From Pterobdella sp. o SKG-2022 (lineage: Eukaryota > Annelida > Clitellata > Hirudinida > Piscicolidae), in assembly GCA_964035795.1 (NCBI GenBank), contig OZ038321.1:12620208-12684207 (forward strand): a stretch of DNA of 64,000 bases, given 5' to 3'. Made by a program: the position numbers and the translations under genes. Numbering within the stretch: the stretch's first letter is position 1; every line of letters begins with the position of its first letter. The notes below the pieces were generated by a model. It saw only the letters and a list, made by a program, of their open reading frames with translations, searched no databases and was not told the DNA's origin. Positions 1-11,480 of the stretch are shown here, in pieces.

Positions 1-1320
1 AGTTCAAAAACGGAAAGCATTTGGTTCTCAACATATAGAAGCATTTGCAAACTGCCGAATCAACCAGTTCGTGTGTGAAATGGTCATATAATTCATTCTG
101 ATTGAGTTAAAAATTTTGGTATTTTTTTTGACAAAGATCTAAGCATGAAGACTCACATGAAAAAATTATTGCAAGCAATAGTTTGAAGTGAGTTATAGAA
201 AGGCGAAAAATGATAAAATCTAGCAAGAAGCTACTACTTTTAGAAAAGCTTTGAAATTTAAAATTCCAATTTAGAAAAAAAAGTTGAAAAACTTTCAACT
301 GTGAACTTTGGAAGTTAGTTTTTAAATAAAATAATAGTCAATCTTCATCTCATGAGGCTTCTCTTAAGATTCTTGAGCCTTCTATGGCACTCACGTTCAC
401 AATACATTTCATTTTTTTAATTGCAAAAACACCTACATCTTCTCATCTTTTCCTCTTTCTTTCCTTTCTTTTACTCTTGTAAGAATAACTTCTTTCTTAA
501 CTTTCTTTTTTTCTGGAGTGACTACGAATCTCAAACTAAATCATATTAATTCAACTTCATTTATCTTCTTTGTAGACGCCGTTGACTACGGTTTCCTTCT
601 GATTTATCCTTAAAAAATTTGATCAAAACTTGCATAAAAGATTTATTTTTCAGAAAAAAAATTGATATTTGGAGTACTTTTGAAAAAAGTTAATATTTGA
701 GTGCAGTTGAAAGTTGAAAGATTTTAATTAGTGGGAAGAAAGAAGGGGTAAATGAAAGGAATGACTGGGTGTGTGTGGATTGAAGGATAAAGCGTGAGGA
801 GCTGAAAATAATGAAAATTTACTGTGTTAGGACTGGCTTTATATATGCTAAAGTGGTCTTGAAGGCTTAATCAGTTTCATGCCACTATAATAATATTCGT
901 TATTTGTTTTTTTCTAGGTCCAAATCTCGCCCCTCCTCTCTTCCTCCAATTACGATCTCTAACCTTACTATTCATCCTTCCTATACTATTCACAGTCTTG
1001 GTTTTTTTCTTGATTCTTGTCATTATTTCAATGTGGTAGGTTTTGCAAAAGATTTTAAAGCTTGTTGAAAGAATAATAGTTTCTTGATGTTTAATTTTCA
1101 CCAAATTGAAATTTCACAATAATTTAAATATTGAAGCACTTCATATTTTCATTTACATATGAGTAAATTTTCAAAACTTCCTTTGTATTATTCTATGTAA
1201 GCATGTCGATTCTGTTTTTGGATTTTGTTTAGAAAATTACCTATAAGTTATTAAAAGAATAATAGGATAATTTAGAATAAAAATAATCATAAAATCTTGT
1301 TTTTTTCTATCTTAATTTGG
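1..1320. other. 5' flank of GOPC
   Basis: AT-rich flank with no gene I can support. The one island of higher GC is near 905-1025. On the plus strand it follows a pyrimidine run ending in TAG at about 915-918, so it could be a 5' untranslated exon of GOPC. On the minus strand it reads as a short basic peptide beginning with ATG near 1022, which could be the first exon of a divergent gene. Neither reading has further support. Confidence 0.3.
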
Positions 1321-4300
1321 ATGTCTTCAATAGTCTCTTTATCATTCCGATGGTTGGATATATTAGAGAAGGAGTTTGACAAAGTAACACATATTTCGAA
1401 TTGAAACTTAACTTATATGAAAAATTTTCGAAATTTTGGTCAAACTAAATCATGAAATAATTTAAAATTTGCATAGGTTTTTGTAGATTTGGACCTGCTG
1501 TTGGGAGATATTGATCCTGACCAATGTGACATAACCTTTGATGCTCGTCAGAAAATGACAGGGCTAAGTGCCGCATTTGCGCAATTAAGCCACAAGGCAC
1601 AAACCATTTTTCAATCAAATGCTAAATTAGAGGTTTTGTTCAAAGTTCTTCAAACTTTGTTTTTAGTCTGTGAATTTTCAAAAAATTTTATTATATAAAT
1701 AAATAAAAAACGATTTCCAATTCAAAAAATTATGCTTTACTTCTATAAAATGTTTGATAAAGCAAATCTTCCATTTTTAGGCTCAATTACTTGATTTAGA
1801 AAAAGATTTGATTGAAGAAAAAGCCCAAAAGTGTATACTAGAAAAAAAAATTCAAGAATTTTCAATAAAACTTGAAACTTTTGAAAAAGGTCAGAAGAAA
1901 GATGAAATCATACCTCATTCTATAAATATAAGTAAATCAGAAGAAAATGTACAAAATTTTGACACAATTTCAAAAAAAGTTAAAATTGAGGACACTTCAA
2001 TAAAAAATAATAAAAGTGTTTCAAATACTTTATTTCTAAAAAGTGTTTCTGCTGATGAACAACTGTCAATGGCAAAAATGGAAGCAGAATTGATGCTTTT
2101 AAGAAAAGATGCTCAGCACATGAAAAGATATATATTTTCATTACAAGGGGAAGTATATGGGGCTCGATTAGCTGCTAAATATCTTGATAAGGAATTAGCT
2201 GGAAGGTTGAAACTTGAGATTTTTAAAATTATTTTAGTAAAATCACCATAAAACCATTGCAGAATACAGCAAATACAGTTGTTGGGCAGAGATATGAAAG
2301 GATCAGAACATGATAAACTATGGAACCAGCTTGAAGCTGAGATACATCTACATAGACATAAAACTGTTATAAGGTAAAAATTAAAATAATTAAACTATAA
2401 AAATATTGTTGAAAAGAAGATCTTTTCCAAGTGTTTTGGTGGCTTCGAACAGATAGGCAACAAACAATATTGGTTTAAGGCCATCTCTTTGTCTCAACAA
2501 TATATATGAAATAATGCTTGCAGATGACCAGAATTTTTACTCACGCAATAATGACGTTATAAAAGATATTCAAAACAAGATAAAGAATTCATATGCCAAA
2601 TTTAGACTCAGAGTGAACAAAGCAAAAACTAAAAGATTCAATATGACAAATTGAGATAACTCAAGAATATTAGGAACAAAAAGAAACACTGAACTAGAAA
2701 TTAAAGAAAGAGTGCAAAAAGCACTTATAGCAGCTCTCAAGTACCATAAAATGTTGACATCAAAGAATGTAAAATTAAAAAAAATAAAAATATAGGACCT
2801 ATCCTACTATATAACTCCAAACCTGGAGTTTTGAAAACAATCTGAAAAGTCTAGAAGTTTTGGATTGAAAATTTTTAAGAAAGTATGTTGGATATTTTAA
2901 CCAAACCGCATTTCAAATGATAACCTCAAAAAGAAAACCAAAGTTGAAAACAAAAGATGGAGCTATCTTGGACATATTCTATGCAGGCCAAACCTACTGA
3001 TGGCAATAGAGCTTCAGTGGCATGAAACAAAGAGGGCATCCAGGTATGAATACTGCCACAGTAACAAAAAATAAAATGAAGAAAATGGGTTTAGCAGGTC
3101 TGAATAAAGCCAAGACAAAAGCTCAAAACAGATAAGAGGGGAAGAGGCAAACTGAATAAATACATAACTAGGAACTTTTGTAACAATACGAAATAACTGA
3201 TTTATTAATCATTAATTTTTTGTGAAATGAATACATTGTTATAGAAAGGTTGAGTCCAATCATTTATAAAATCGAATATCTACTGATTCCTTATAGTTGA
3301 TAAAATTTAAATAGCATAACTTGAACTTTTAATGAAAAAGTTTTTTTATACAAGATTGGTTGAATAGTTTGTTGAATTACACTAAGTGTTCAATTTAAGA
3401 TAATTAAGTGTCATGTTTGATTCATATAGAAGTTGGTTGGTATAGTTTTTATGATATAAATTTGTCTGTTCTTGTAACACATTAGGCAAAAAAGGTTTTT
3501 GAGTTGGTGTTTTTGATCATAATTCAAAAAAAATATTATTTTCAATAATTGAAGTTATCTTGAGAATCATGGCTATGTATTATAGAAATTATATAAATCA
3601 TAACGTTTATTGTTCAATTAATATTGACAGAGCTTGTAGAGGACGTCCAACAAATAGAGATGTCTGTCCAATGCCTCCTGACCATGTACGCCATAAATAT
3701 TATACATCATTCATAATTTCCATTTTTGCTTTGATCAAATTAAGTATATGTAACTTTGTACATCAAAGTGAATGAATAGTCATATTTATGTTGAAATCTT
3801 CAGGATCTTCTATATTACACTTGTACAGAGTACTTCAATGATGAAGAAAAGGCAGGGAATAGGAGAGATTAGACTTGTCAAATTGTACAAAGAAGAGCAT
3901 GAAGGATTGGGCATGTCAATTACAGTTAGTGTTTATATTGTCCAATCCATTGGAAATCTATACAATATTTTACAAGTATCATCATTCTTATTAATTTTTT
4001 ATGTCTTTTTTTGTGCTAGCATGAACAATGAATAACTGACAATAATCTAGTGATCAAGGTTCTTGTTGGAGTTTTACTTTTTTGAAAAGTGAAAAAATAG
4101 ACAAAGACATACATTCATAGAATAATAAAAATTGCAAACAAAAAAAATATCTGAATTTTTTTCTTAATAACACTGATAAAAACCTATTCAACTAACACTA
4201 CTATAAAAACAAAAATTGACACGGGCATTAAACAGGGAGGTAAGGAACATGGGGTTCCCATCTTGATCTCGGAAATCCATGCAGGTCAGCCAGCCCATCG

Positions 4301-6338
4301 CAGTGGCGGTCTTTTCATAGGAGATGCCATCTTGTCTGTCAACTCAATAGACCTGAGAAGTTCTAAGCACGCTGAAGCCGTCAATATACTTTCTCAACAG
4401 GTCAGATTATTAAATAATTAGAAACTTTAAAAATAGTTTCTAGATATTAACGTTAAACTCTCTCTAGTTTTGCGCTTGTAGTTGAAAATTAATTTTTCGT
4501 TAAAACGTAGCTTCTGGTAGAAAGTATCAACAGAATTCTCTTCTGATTTCGTTATCATTTTGCTTAGTTGACAAATGCAAGGAACACTGTCTTAATGTTG
4601 AAATGGTAAATCTTGAAATTAGATAACTCCAAGTTATCAGCTTGGGTTTGAAATCATTAAATTTTTTTCCTTAATACAATGGCTGATTTTAAAAATTACC
4701 TTATAAGTAGTATCAATAAGCTACCCCAACTATTGTTTACTTCAGTTACATTGGAAGTGTGGCATTTACAGTAGTATAATCTATTTGTTTCGATAATATA
4801 TTTTTTTATTTACTGACTTTTAATAAGGTTTAAAACAATAGCCGTAAGGAATTGATTAACGAATTTATCAAAATTATATCACTTGTTGCTTTATTGTAAA
4901 TGAAATTGTAACAACAATGTTGACGCAAAATAGCCGGAAAGCTATATAATAGAAACAAACATTATGGCTTATTGAGAAACTTAATACACGAAGATTTTCG
5001 TAAGAGTATCTTAAATTATAAAGTGTAACAACAATGGTCAGTAATTTATTTTTTGGCTCGTATAGCTCATCTGGTAGAGTTCTAGGCTAATTATCTAGTT
5101 ACCAGTTTGAATCCCGTGTGAGCCGACAATTAACGTCTGTTCTACAGTGTGTTTTTGCCTCATTAAAGTTGTAGCAAGCATTTTGATCTATAAGGAAAAG
5201 CCCTTCATGAATACCACATAACAATACATTACAAACTGACAGCATGGCAACATCGAGTTGGAGGTAGTGTATGTGATTCCCGAGGAAGATTCTGATGATG
5301 AAAGTCATGATTATGAAGACGAAAACGGCTACAAGTAAGTTGTGTTGGTTGAGTTGAGTTGAAGGCACCAAAGCACGTTTTGCTGTCTTATTTTATTTTT
5401 TAGTGTTGTTATGATTTTTTAATATTCTTCTATCATCTCTACCTGAGATTGGTTTTCCAGATTATTTGTATCCATTTTGAAATGGAAGCCACTTGTGTAC
5501 TTAAAATGGCTTACAGGTACCGAATATACGATGACAACATTGCGAACTCAGGGACGAATCCAGTGAATATACCATCAACTGCCACATCTGACCTCTGTTC
5601 TCCCCAACTTTTCTCCCATCCACCTTACCTTCAACCCTCTAAACAAATTGAACCCCACTTTACTGAAGTTGAATTATCGTTGCAAAAGAATGATGAGGAA
5701 GAAGAAGAAGAGGAGGATGAAGATGACGATGTTGAAGAAAGGTGGGTGGTTTTATTTTAATAACAGATTTTTGTTGTAGATTTTTAGTTTTTTCATTTAA
5801 ATAAGTTGTCAGTTATAATGAATGTCTTTAATATAAGCTTCAAAAATAACTTATTTTTTTATGAACTTCATTGGTTTTAAATAATATTTATTGTTGACTT
5901 CACTTTAAATAACTTCACTACAGAAAAAGGTTGCATAACCCTAGGTGTTGTCAACAACACGAAAATGAAATGAATAACATTAACACTGGTCAGAACAATA
6001 GTTTACAAAGTAACAATTTCAACGAAGAAACAAAATTCACGATTCGACGTCACACAAACCCTATCGGCTTTCAAGGAAACAAAATTAAAGATAATAAAAT
6101 TAATAATAATAACAATAAAAATAATAGCCAAAACAAGCCAGTGGAATTGAACATGAATAAAGTGTTATGCAACGGTCAAAACATAGGAAAAAACGTTGCA
6201 ACCTTGGATAAAAACGCCATGCCTAACATAGATGTGATTGTGGATGGGGATGATATAAATGTCTTGCACAAGCACCATTACCACTACCACCATCACAACC
6301 ATGCACCCGTCGTCTACCATAATAAGGAAAAGTACTGA
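1321..6338 (+). CDS. GOPC: GOPC (Golgi-associated PDZ and coiled-coil protein), complete, ten exons
   Basis: Ten exons join in frame: 1321-1383, 1477-1632, 1781-2205, 2263-2373, 3631-3685, 3829-3924, 4236-4400, 5243-5334, 5517-5741 and 5924-6338. All have GT/AG borders. The total is 1803 nt, or 600 residues plus stop. The start is the first ATG after an in-frame TAG at 1273. Residues 22-34 include [10 protein letters not shown], and the coiled coil ends with [11 protein letters not shown], both hallmarks of GOPC. The PDZ domain is about residues 284-375; its ligand-binding loop GLGMSIT (296-302) is followed by [14 protein letters not shown]. The family protein is a Golgi and trans-Golgi scaffold that binds C-terminal PDZ ligands through the PDZ domain and GTPases or golgins through the coiled coil. 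Human GOPC is about 460 residues, so this copy is about 140 longer. The extra length is an acidic run (about 446-462), an Asn-rich stretch and a His cluster (578-589) before a conserved-looking VVYHNKEKY end. Identity is certain; the borders of exons 9-10 are a little less so. Confidence 0.95.
2455..3200 (+). mobile_element. Degenerate LINE reverse-transcriptase fragment in GOPC intron 4
   Basis: In one frame the stretch reads [11 protein letters not shown] near 2518, matching the catalytic ADD box of non-LTR reverse transcriptases. It continues to a lysine-rich KAKTKR (the usual N-KTK motif). Further on (about 2955-3000) it reads [12 protein letters not shown], the conserved tail found after the thumb of many LINEs. 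Stops and frameshifts break it throughout and the 5' half is missing. It lies in the 1.26-kb intron between exons 4 and 5, in the same orientation as the gene. Confidence 0.7.
5055..5232 (+). mobile_element. tRNA-derived SINE, copy 1, in GOPC intron 7
   Basis: Positions 5055-5125 fold as a degenerate tRNA. The 5' GGCTC pairs with GAGCC at the 3' end, and the D arm reads AGCTC..GAG. The anticodon stem CTAGG/TCTAG encloses the seven-base loop CTAATTA, so the anticodon would be AAT (Ile). The T stem is mismatched. A non-tRNA body follows (acagtgtgttt, then agcaagca, then an AT-rich tail). The same body follows a second tRNA-like head at 22974, which makes this a SINE rather than a tRNA gene. It ends about ten bases before GOPC exon 8. 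Confidence 0.7.
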
Positions 6339-7746
6339 GGAACGTTCATCGCATAATTATTTTTTTGCTGGTAGTTTTATTTTTTAATTACTACTTTTTT
6401 TCTTTTTTTTGTGGTTTTTTTATTATTTGTTGATACGAACGGTAATTTGAAGTTATAAACTTTTCAATTTTTTGTTACTACCACTCATTTATCTGTGTGC
6501 TTTATCGGTCTTACAAGAATTTGAAACATTATAACACTAATAACATTTTTATTCACTATATTAAAACTCCAAATCATGCTTTTTTCATTGGACCTGGTTG
6601 AACTTATCTGTGTAATATATATATATATATATATCTTTCTGTGTTTGGGTGTTATCAGTCTATACTGATCATACAAATGATAACATATTAACACTGTAGA
6701 ATTTTTTCTAGATATGAAGTTAAGTAAATACATTAATAAATTTATTTGTCGTGAAATCATAACTGAATTTTTATACTTAAAAAACAGATTATTTTTTTGT
6801 AACTTCATATTAGTTCAAATTAAATTAAACATATTGTTTTGTATGTCATCAATGTATATATTTATCGGAAATATTGATCGGTTGGATAATTGATTGGCTG
6901 ATTGAAACGGGGTAGTAACCACCGCTACAACTGATATTACCTTTCTAACGTCTTTACGCTGTGCAGTAAAAGTTAATAGTGAAATAAACGATTTACTAGT
7001 GTCATTTATTATTTTTGCTTATTTATGTTAAAGGTGTATTGTTAAGTTTGCACTCTGAATTGTTTATAAATTTGACATCAATAGGTCAAAAATTTTTTTT
7101 CCTGTTTTCCACTTACCCGAGCATTTCAGTTCACGATAAATTAGACAGAGTAAAGCCATGTAAACAATATTAATATAGCCAAACTCGTGAATTGTATCGT
7201 TGGTTTTGTTACTTAAACTGCATGTAATATTCTTAACGTCCTTTTGAACATTTAAATGCGTGATAGTTTAAAAGCTCAATTCTTCATCATTTCTGTCAAT
7301 CTATCTTCTTTTATTTCTTTTGCATTATTTATGCGAAGGTTTCTATAAGATACAGTTAGGATTTTCATAAAATACTTTCTATTTCTGCATGTTTTTTTTC
7401 ATTTAATATTAATAAATTTAATTTAAAAAATTTTTAATGGTTATGCGATTTGGAACTAATTGCAACTTAATCGTAATGAAAATCGTATGTTAAATAGATG
7501 AAGACTCATCAAAAAATCTTAACGTTTTGCAGTTATAATTGACATGTTTTACTTTTCAAAAAATATTGTTTCAGACCAATAATGTCATCGGTAACAGTGG
7601 TACTTTATTCTTACCAGATTTTCATATTAAGTTGAGTGGTCAATTATATAAAGTACTTAGAAGATAATCATTAATAGACAGATTAGAGATTTAAGCGATA
7701 AATAAAATTAAAATTCCTACGTCAGCTAGCTGCAAGTTTGATTAGG
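6339..7746. other. 3' flank of GOPC
   Basis: Holds the GOPC 3' untranslated region, with candidate AATAAA signals near 6733 and 6983. A TA dinucleotide array lies at about 6615-6634. No open reading frame with protein-like composition was seen up to the CTT array. Confidence 0.5.
6615..6634 (+). repeat. (TA)n microsatellite
   Basis: About ten TA units in the GOPC 3' flank. Confidence 0.9.
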
Positions 7747-8701
7747 CTTCTTCTTCTTCTTCTTCTTCTTCTTCTTCTTCTTCTTCTTCTTCTTCTTCTT
7801 CTTCTTCTTCTTCTTCTTCTTCTTCTTCTTCTTCTTCTTCTTCTTCTTCTTCTTCTTCTTCTTCTTCTTCTTCTTCTTCTTCTTCTTCTTCTTCTTCTTC
7901 TTCTTCTTCTTCTTCTTCTTCTTCTTCTTCTTCTTCTTCTTCTTCTTCTTCTTCTTCTTCTTCTTCTTCTTCTTCTTCTTCTTCTTCTTCTTCTTCTTCT
8001 TCTTCTTCTTCTTCTTCTTCTTCTTCTTCTTCTTCTTCTTCTTCTTCTTCTTCTTCTTCTTCTTCTTCTTCTTCTTCTTCTTCTTCTTCTTCTTCTTCTT
8101 CTTCTTCTTCTTCTTCTTCTTCTTCTTCTTCTTCTTCTTCTTCTTCTTCTTCTTCTTCTTCTTCTTCTTCTTCTTCTTCTTCTTCTTCTTCTTCTTCTTC
8201 TTCTTCTTCTTCTTCTTCTTCTTCTTCTTCTTCTTCTTCTTCTTCTTCTTCTTCTTCTTCTTCTTCTTCTTCTTCTTCTTCTTCTTCTTCTTCTTCTTCT
8301 TCTTCTTCTTCTTCTTCTTCTTCTTCTTCTTCTTCTTCTTCTTCTTCTTCTTCTTCTTCTTCTTCTTCTTCTTCTTCTTCTTCTTCTTCTTCTTCTTCTT
8401 CTTCTTCTTCTTCTTCTTCTTCTTCTTCTTCTTCTTCTTCTTCTTCTTCTTCTTCTTCTTCTTCTTCTTCTTCTTCTTCTTCTTCTTCTTCTTCTTCTTC
8501 TTCTTCTTCTTCTTCTTCTTCTTCTTCTTCTTCTTCTTCTTCTTCTTCTTCTTCTTCTTCTTCTTCTTCTTCTTCTTCTTCTTCTTCTTCTTCTTCTTCT
8601 TCTTCTTCTTCTTCTTCTTCTTCTTCTTCTTCTTCTTCTTCTTCTTCTTCTTCTTCTTCTTCTTCTTCTTCTTCTTCTTCTTCTTCTTCTTCTTCTTCTT
8701 C
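7747..8701 (+). repeat. Perfect (CTT)n / (GAA)n array, 955 bp
   Basis: Uninterrupted CTT units, 318 and one base, with no substitution visible. All six frames are open, so it gives spurious poly-Leu and poly-Arg reading frames; no protein is implied. On the minus strand it directly follows the LYADG/KVNLENTK reverse-transcriptase fragment at 8702-9058. It may have grown from a GAA-rich stretch of that element. Confidence 0.98.
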
Positions 8702-9058
8702 GACCAGTTAAAACTATTGGTAAGCGTTTGTCAGCATATTTGGTGTTTTCTAGATTTACTTTTAATTCATGCATTTCAAAGATTTTCTGCCATTCTTCTA
8801 GTCTTTTGGTAGCTGCATTGATATTTCTGGCCATGATGGGTAGACCATCTGCGTACAGAACCTCTTTTGTACAATCATTGTTTCCAAGCTCATCACGAAT
8901 GGCTTGCATGACTGATGCTTAAGAGGGGGCTTAGAACTGAGCCTTGATGTATCTCTGTTGTTGTTCCAATCTGCTTACTGAGCTGGCCATTAATTTTGAC
9001 AAAGCTTAAACTTCTGTCATATGTGCACTGTATTGCTTGTACAAAGCATTCCAGCACT
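8702..9058 (-). mobile_element. LINE reverse-transcriptase palm fragment, minus strand
   Basis: Reading leftwards from about 9058, two overlapping frames give VKINGQLSKQIG, then HQGSVLSPLL, then VLYADGLPIMA, then ELKVNLENTK. These are, in order, reverse-transcriptase motifs B, C and D of a non-LTR retrotransposon. A frameshift near 8920 separates the first two blocks from the last two. The catalytic box, normally YADD, reads YADG here. The fragment stops where the GAA array begins. On its upstream side it abuts, head to head, a plus-strand LINE of another family. Confidence 0.8.
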
Positions 9059-9059
9059 G

Positions 9060-10330
9060 GAATGCTGGAGAAAATGCGAGAGAGAAGGTGGTGGAAGAGA
9101 ATAGCAACTGAGGAAGAAAGACGTATGTACAGAAGACTGAACATCGTGCTCAGAAGAAGAACAGATAAAGCAAAAGAGCAGTGGTTCAAAGATCGATGAT
9201 TCGGAAATTGATGAACTGGAAAAGAGAAGCCAACTAGATCACATGTACCACAAAGTTAAAGCTCTAGCTTTATCAGCAAAAACATGGAAAAAAAACAGAT
9301 GGTTGCTATTCTGAATGTAAAAGATGATTTGCTAACAGAACCGGAAACAAAAAAGCATAGATGGAAAGCTTATATTGAACGTCTTTACAACGCTCAAAAC
9401 AAACCGGTTAGTTTAGAACTCGAAGATGGATCACGTGTAGATGGAGATGCTCTGGGAACCGAATTGCTTACCAGTGAAATAGAAGAGGCAATGAGAAGGT
9501 TGGGTAGAAAGAAGGCAGAGGGATGTGATGGCATACTTGCAGAATGGTATATCAGCAGAATTTTTACACGCTTTACGTGGTGAACCCATGAACCAATTTA
9601 TAAAGCTATGTAAGAAAATTTATGAAAAAGAAGTATGACCATCAGATTTCAAAAGAAGTGATTAGGGCTTCTGGAAAAGAAAAGGAATGCCACGAGATGT
9701 GAAGATTTCAGAACCATCAGTCTAATATCTTATGCCGCGAAAATGGTATTGAAGATAATAAAAAGAAGACTGGAAACAAAGGCTGAAGAATTTTTAGAAA
9801 ACCTTTCAGTTTAGATTCCGTAAGGAGAGAAGCACAAGAAAAGCTATTGAAGTGATGAGGTCCCTAGTGGAGCGCAGAATAGAATTCAAATAGGATCTAT
9901 ATGTGTGCTTCGTAGATTATGAGAAAGCATTTGATTGAATTGACTGGAAGAAACTAACGAAGATATTGGAGTAAATAGGGATTGATTGGAGAGATAGGCG
10001 GCTGATTGCAGAACTTTATATGAAACAGACCGCAGTGGTAAAAATTAATTCAGAAGTAACTGAATCTTGTTTGATAGGAAGAGGCGTAAAACAAAGATGT
10101 CGTACCTCACCTGTGCTGTTCAACATTTATGCAGAAGCAATGATGAAGGAAGCTCTGAACTCACTGGAATAAGGTGTCAAACTAGGGGGCGTACTGATCA
10201 AAGCAGTAAGGTTTGCAGATGCCCAAGCCATTGTAGCTGGAACAGAGAAAAGACTACAGAGTATCATGGAAGAAGCCCTAACAGTAACATAAGTTTCCGA
10301 CGGTTCAGCTCTGACCTTAACCCGTTACCA
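9060..10330 (+). mobile_element. RTE-like LINE, 5'-truncated copy
   Basis: This matches at protein level, block by block, the minus-strand element at 58870-61925: EKMRERRWWKRIATEEERRMY (9073), the [20 protein letters not shown] block (9340), a [14 protein letters not shown] block and the reverse-transcriptase core. The copy lacks the endonuclease and carries several stops and frameshifts. Its catalytic box reads FADAQAIVAGTE (near 10216), where FADD is expected. The endpoint near 10330 is approximate. Confidence 0.85.
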
Positions 10331-11480
10331 TCACCCACCACGAGAAGGTCAGGGATGGACTTTTGGGCGATAATAGTGATTTAATTATTTATTTAGCTCG
10401 AAAACTTCATCTCTCGCCAAACATATTTGAAGTTGTTTTTATAAAATGATTTAACCTATATAATGCATAGAAAATAGTATTATTGTTTTAGATAATATAC
10501 TATATTGACAATAAATTTTATGGTTAAGTTTATACAAAAATTTTTAATAAAATTATTTTAAAATCTTGAAAATTCGTTTTGCAAGTTTTTAGCGGAATAA
10601 TTTGATTGCAATTCTCACATTGATAAAAAAATTTCAAAATAACCAATTCAATTTTATTCCAAAAAAATATACCTTCTAAATCTTTTGTACCTGTTTTAAA
10701 CTTTATCATAAAATTACAATTTTGCGCTCGAGGATTTCATGTTAAAGTCTAGACATAATATAAATTATCAACAAAAGCTAAAGCAGTGGAGAAAAATTAT
10801 AGTTAGGTTATTAATGAAAAAAAAATGTTTATTCGATTTTTCAGGGAATTTTATTTAAACAATCAATTGCACCCATGAATAAAAATTAAAAATTTTGAGA
10901 CATCAGCAATGCTGACTTATATAATTTAGGTACCTTAGTTTCAAATTGATGTTATTTTCACTTCAATATATTCATATCAGCCTGATAACTATAATAGAGT
11001 TATGAAACACTATATTTGATAGTTGTATTTCGCCAGTGATTCTGCATATAATTTTATTTTTTTATCCATAAACAGACCAATACTTTCAATCCCATAACAC
11101 AATAAGTAACAAATTTAAAAATTTAGTAAAATATTCAAATATAAAGATGAAGGAATAACAAATAATTACCATTATATTTTTTCTTAAAATGCACTTTTGA
11201 AACTAATCAAAAACCACGATGAACATACAAAAATAATTGCGTGTTTGACACGGGAAATGGATGTATCTATCATTATTTATGTTTCTTTATAGAGTATTTT
11301 TGATAGAAAATAGTTTTTTTTAAGAAAATATTTATGCTAATTACTATAATTAAAGTAGATCAACTTATATCTCTATGTATGAAACTGACATTGATGTCCA
11401 AAAATTGAAAAATACAATGACAATTGGGTAATAATCATAAAACTGAATATAATTTAATATTGAACACTTCTGATTTCATT
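10331..11480. other. Intergenic stretch between GOPC and the CCDC83-like gene
   Basis: AT-rich. The first 60 bases (10290-10360) are GC-richer and may be the 3' tail or an insertion at the end of the LINE. Nothing else is recognised. Confidence 0.4.

Noticed and set aside
5055..5125. A functional tRNA-Ile(AAT) gene
   Set aside because: The T stem is mismatched and the same non-tRNA body follows a second head at 22974, so it is a SINE.
5099..5371. A 90-residue minus-strand frame
   Set aside because: Antisense of the SINE and GOPC exon 8.
7722..8922. Long open frames on both strands (poly-Arg and poly-Leu)
   Set aside because: Products of the CTT/GAA array, which has no stop in any frame.
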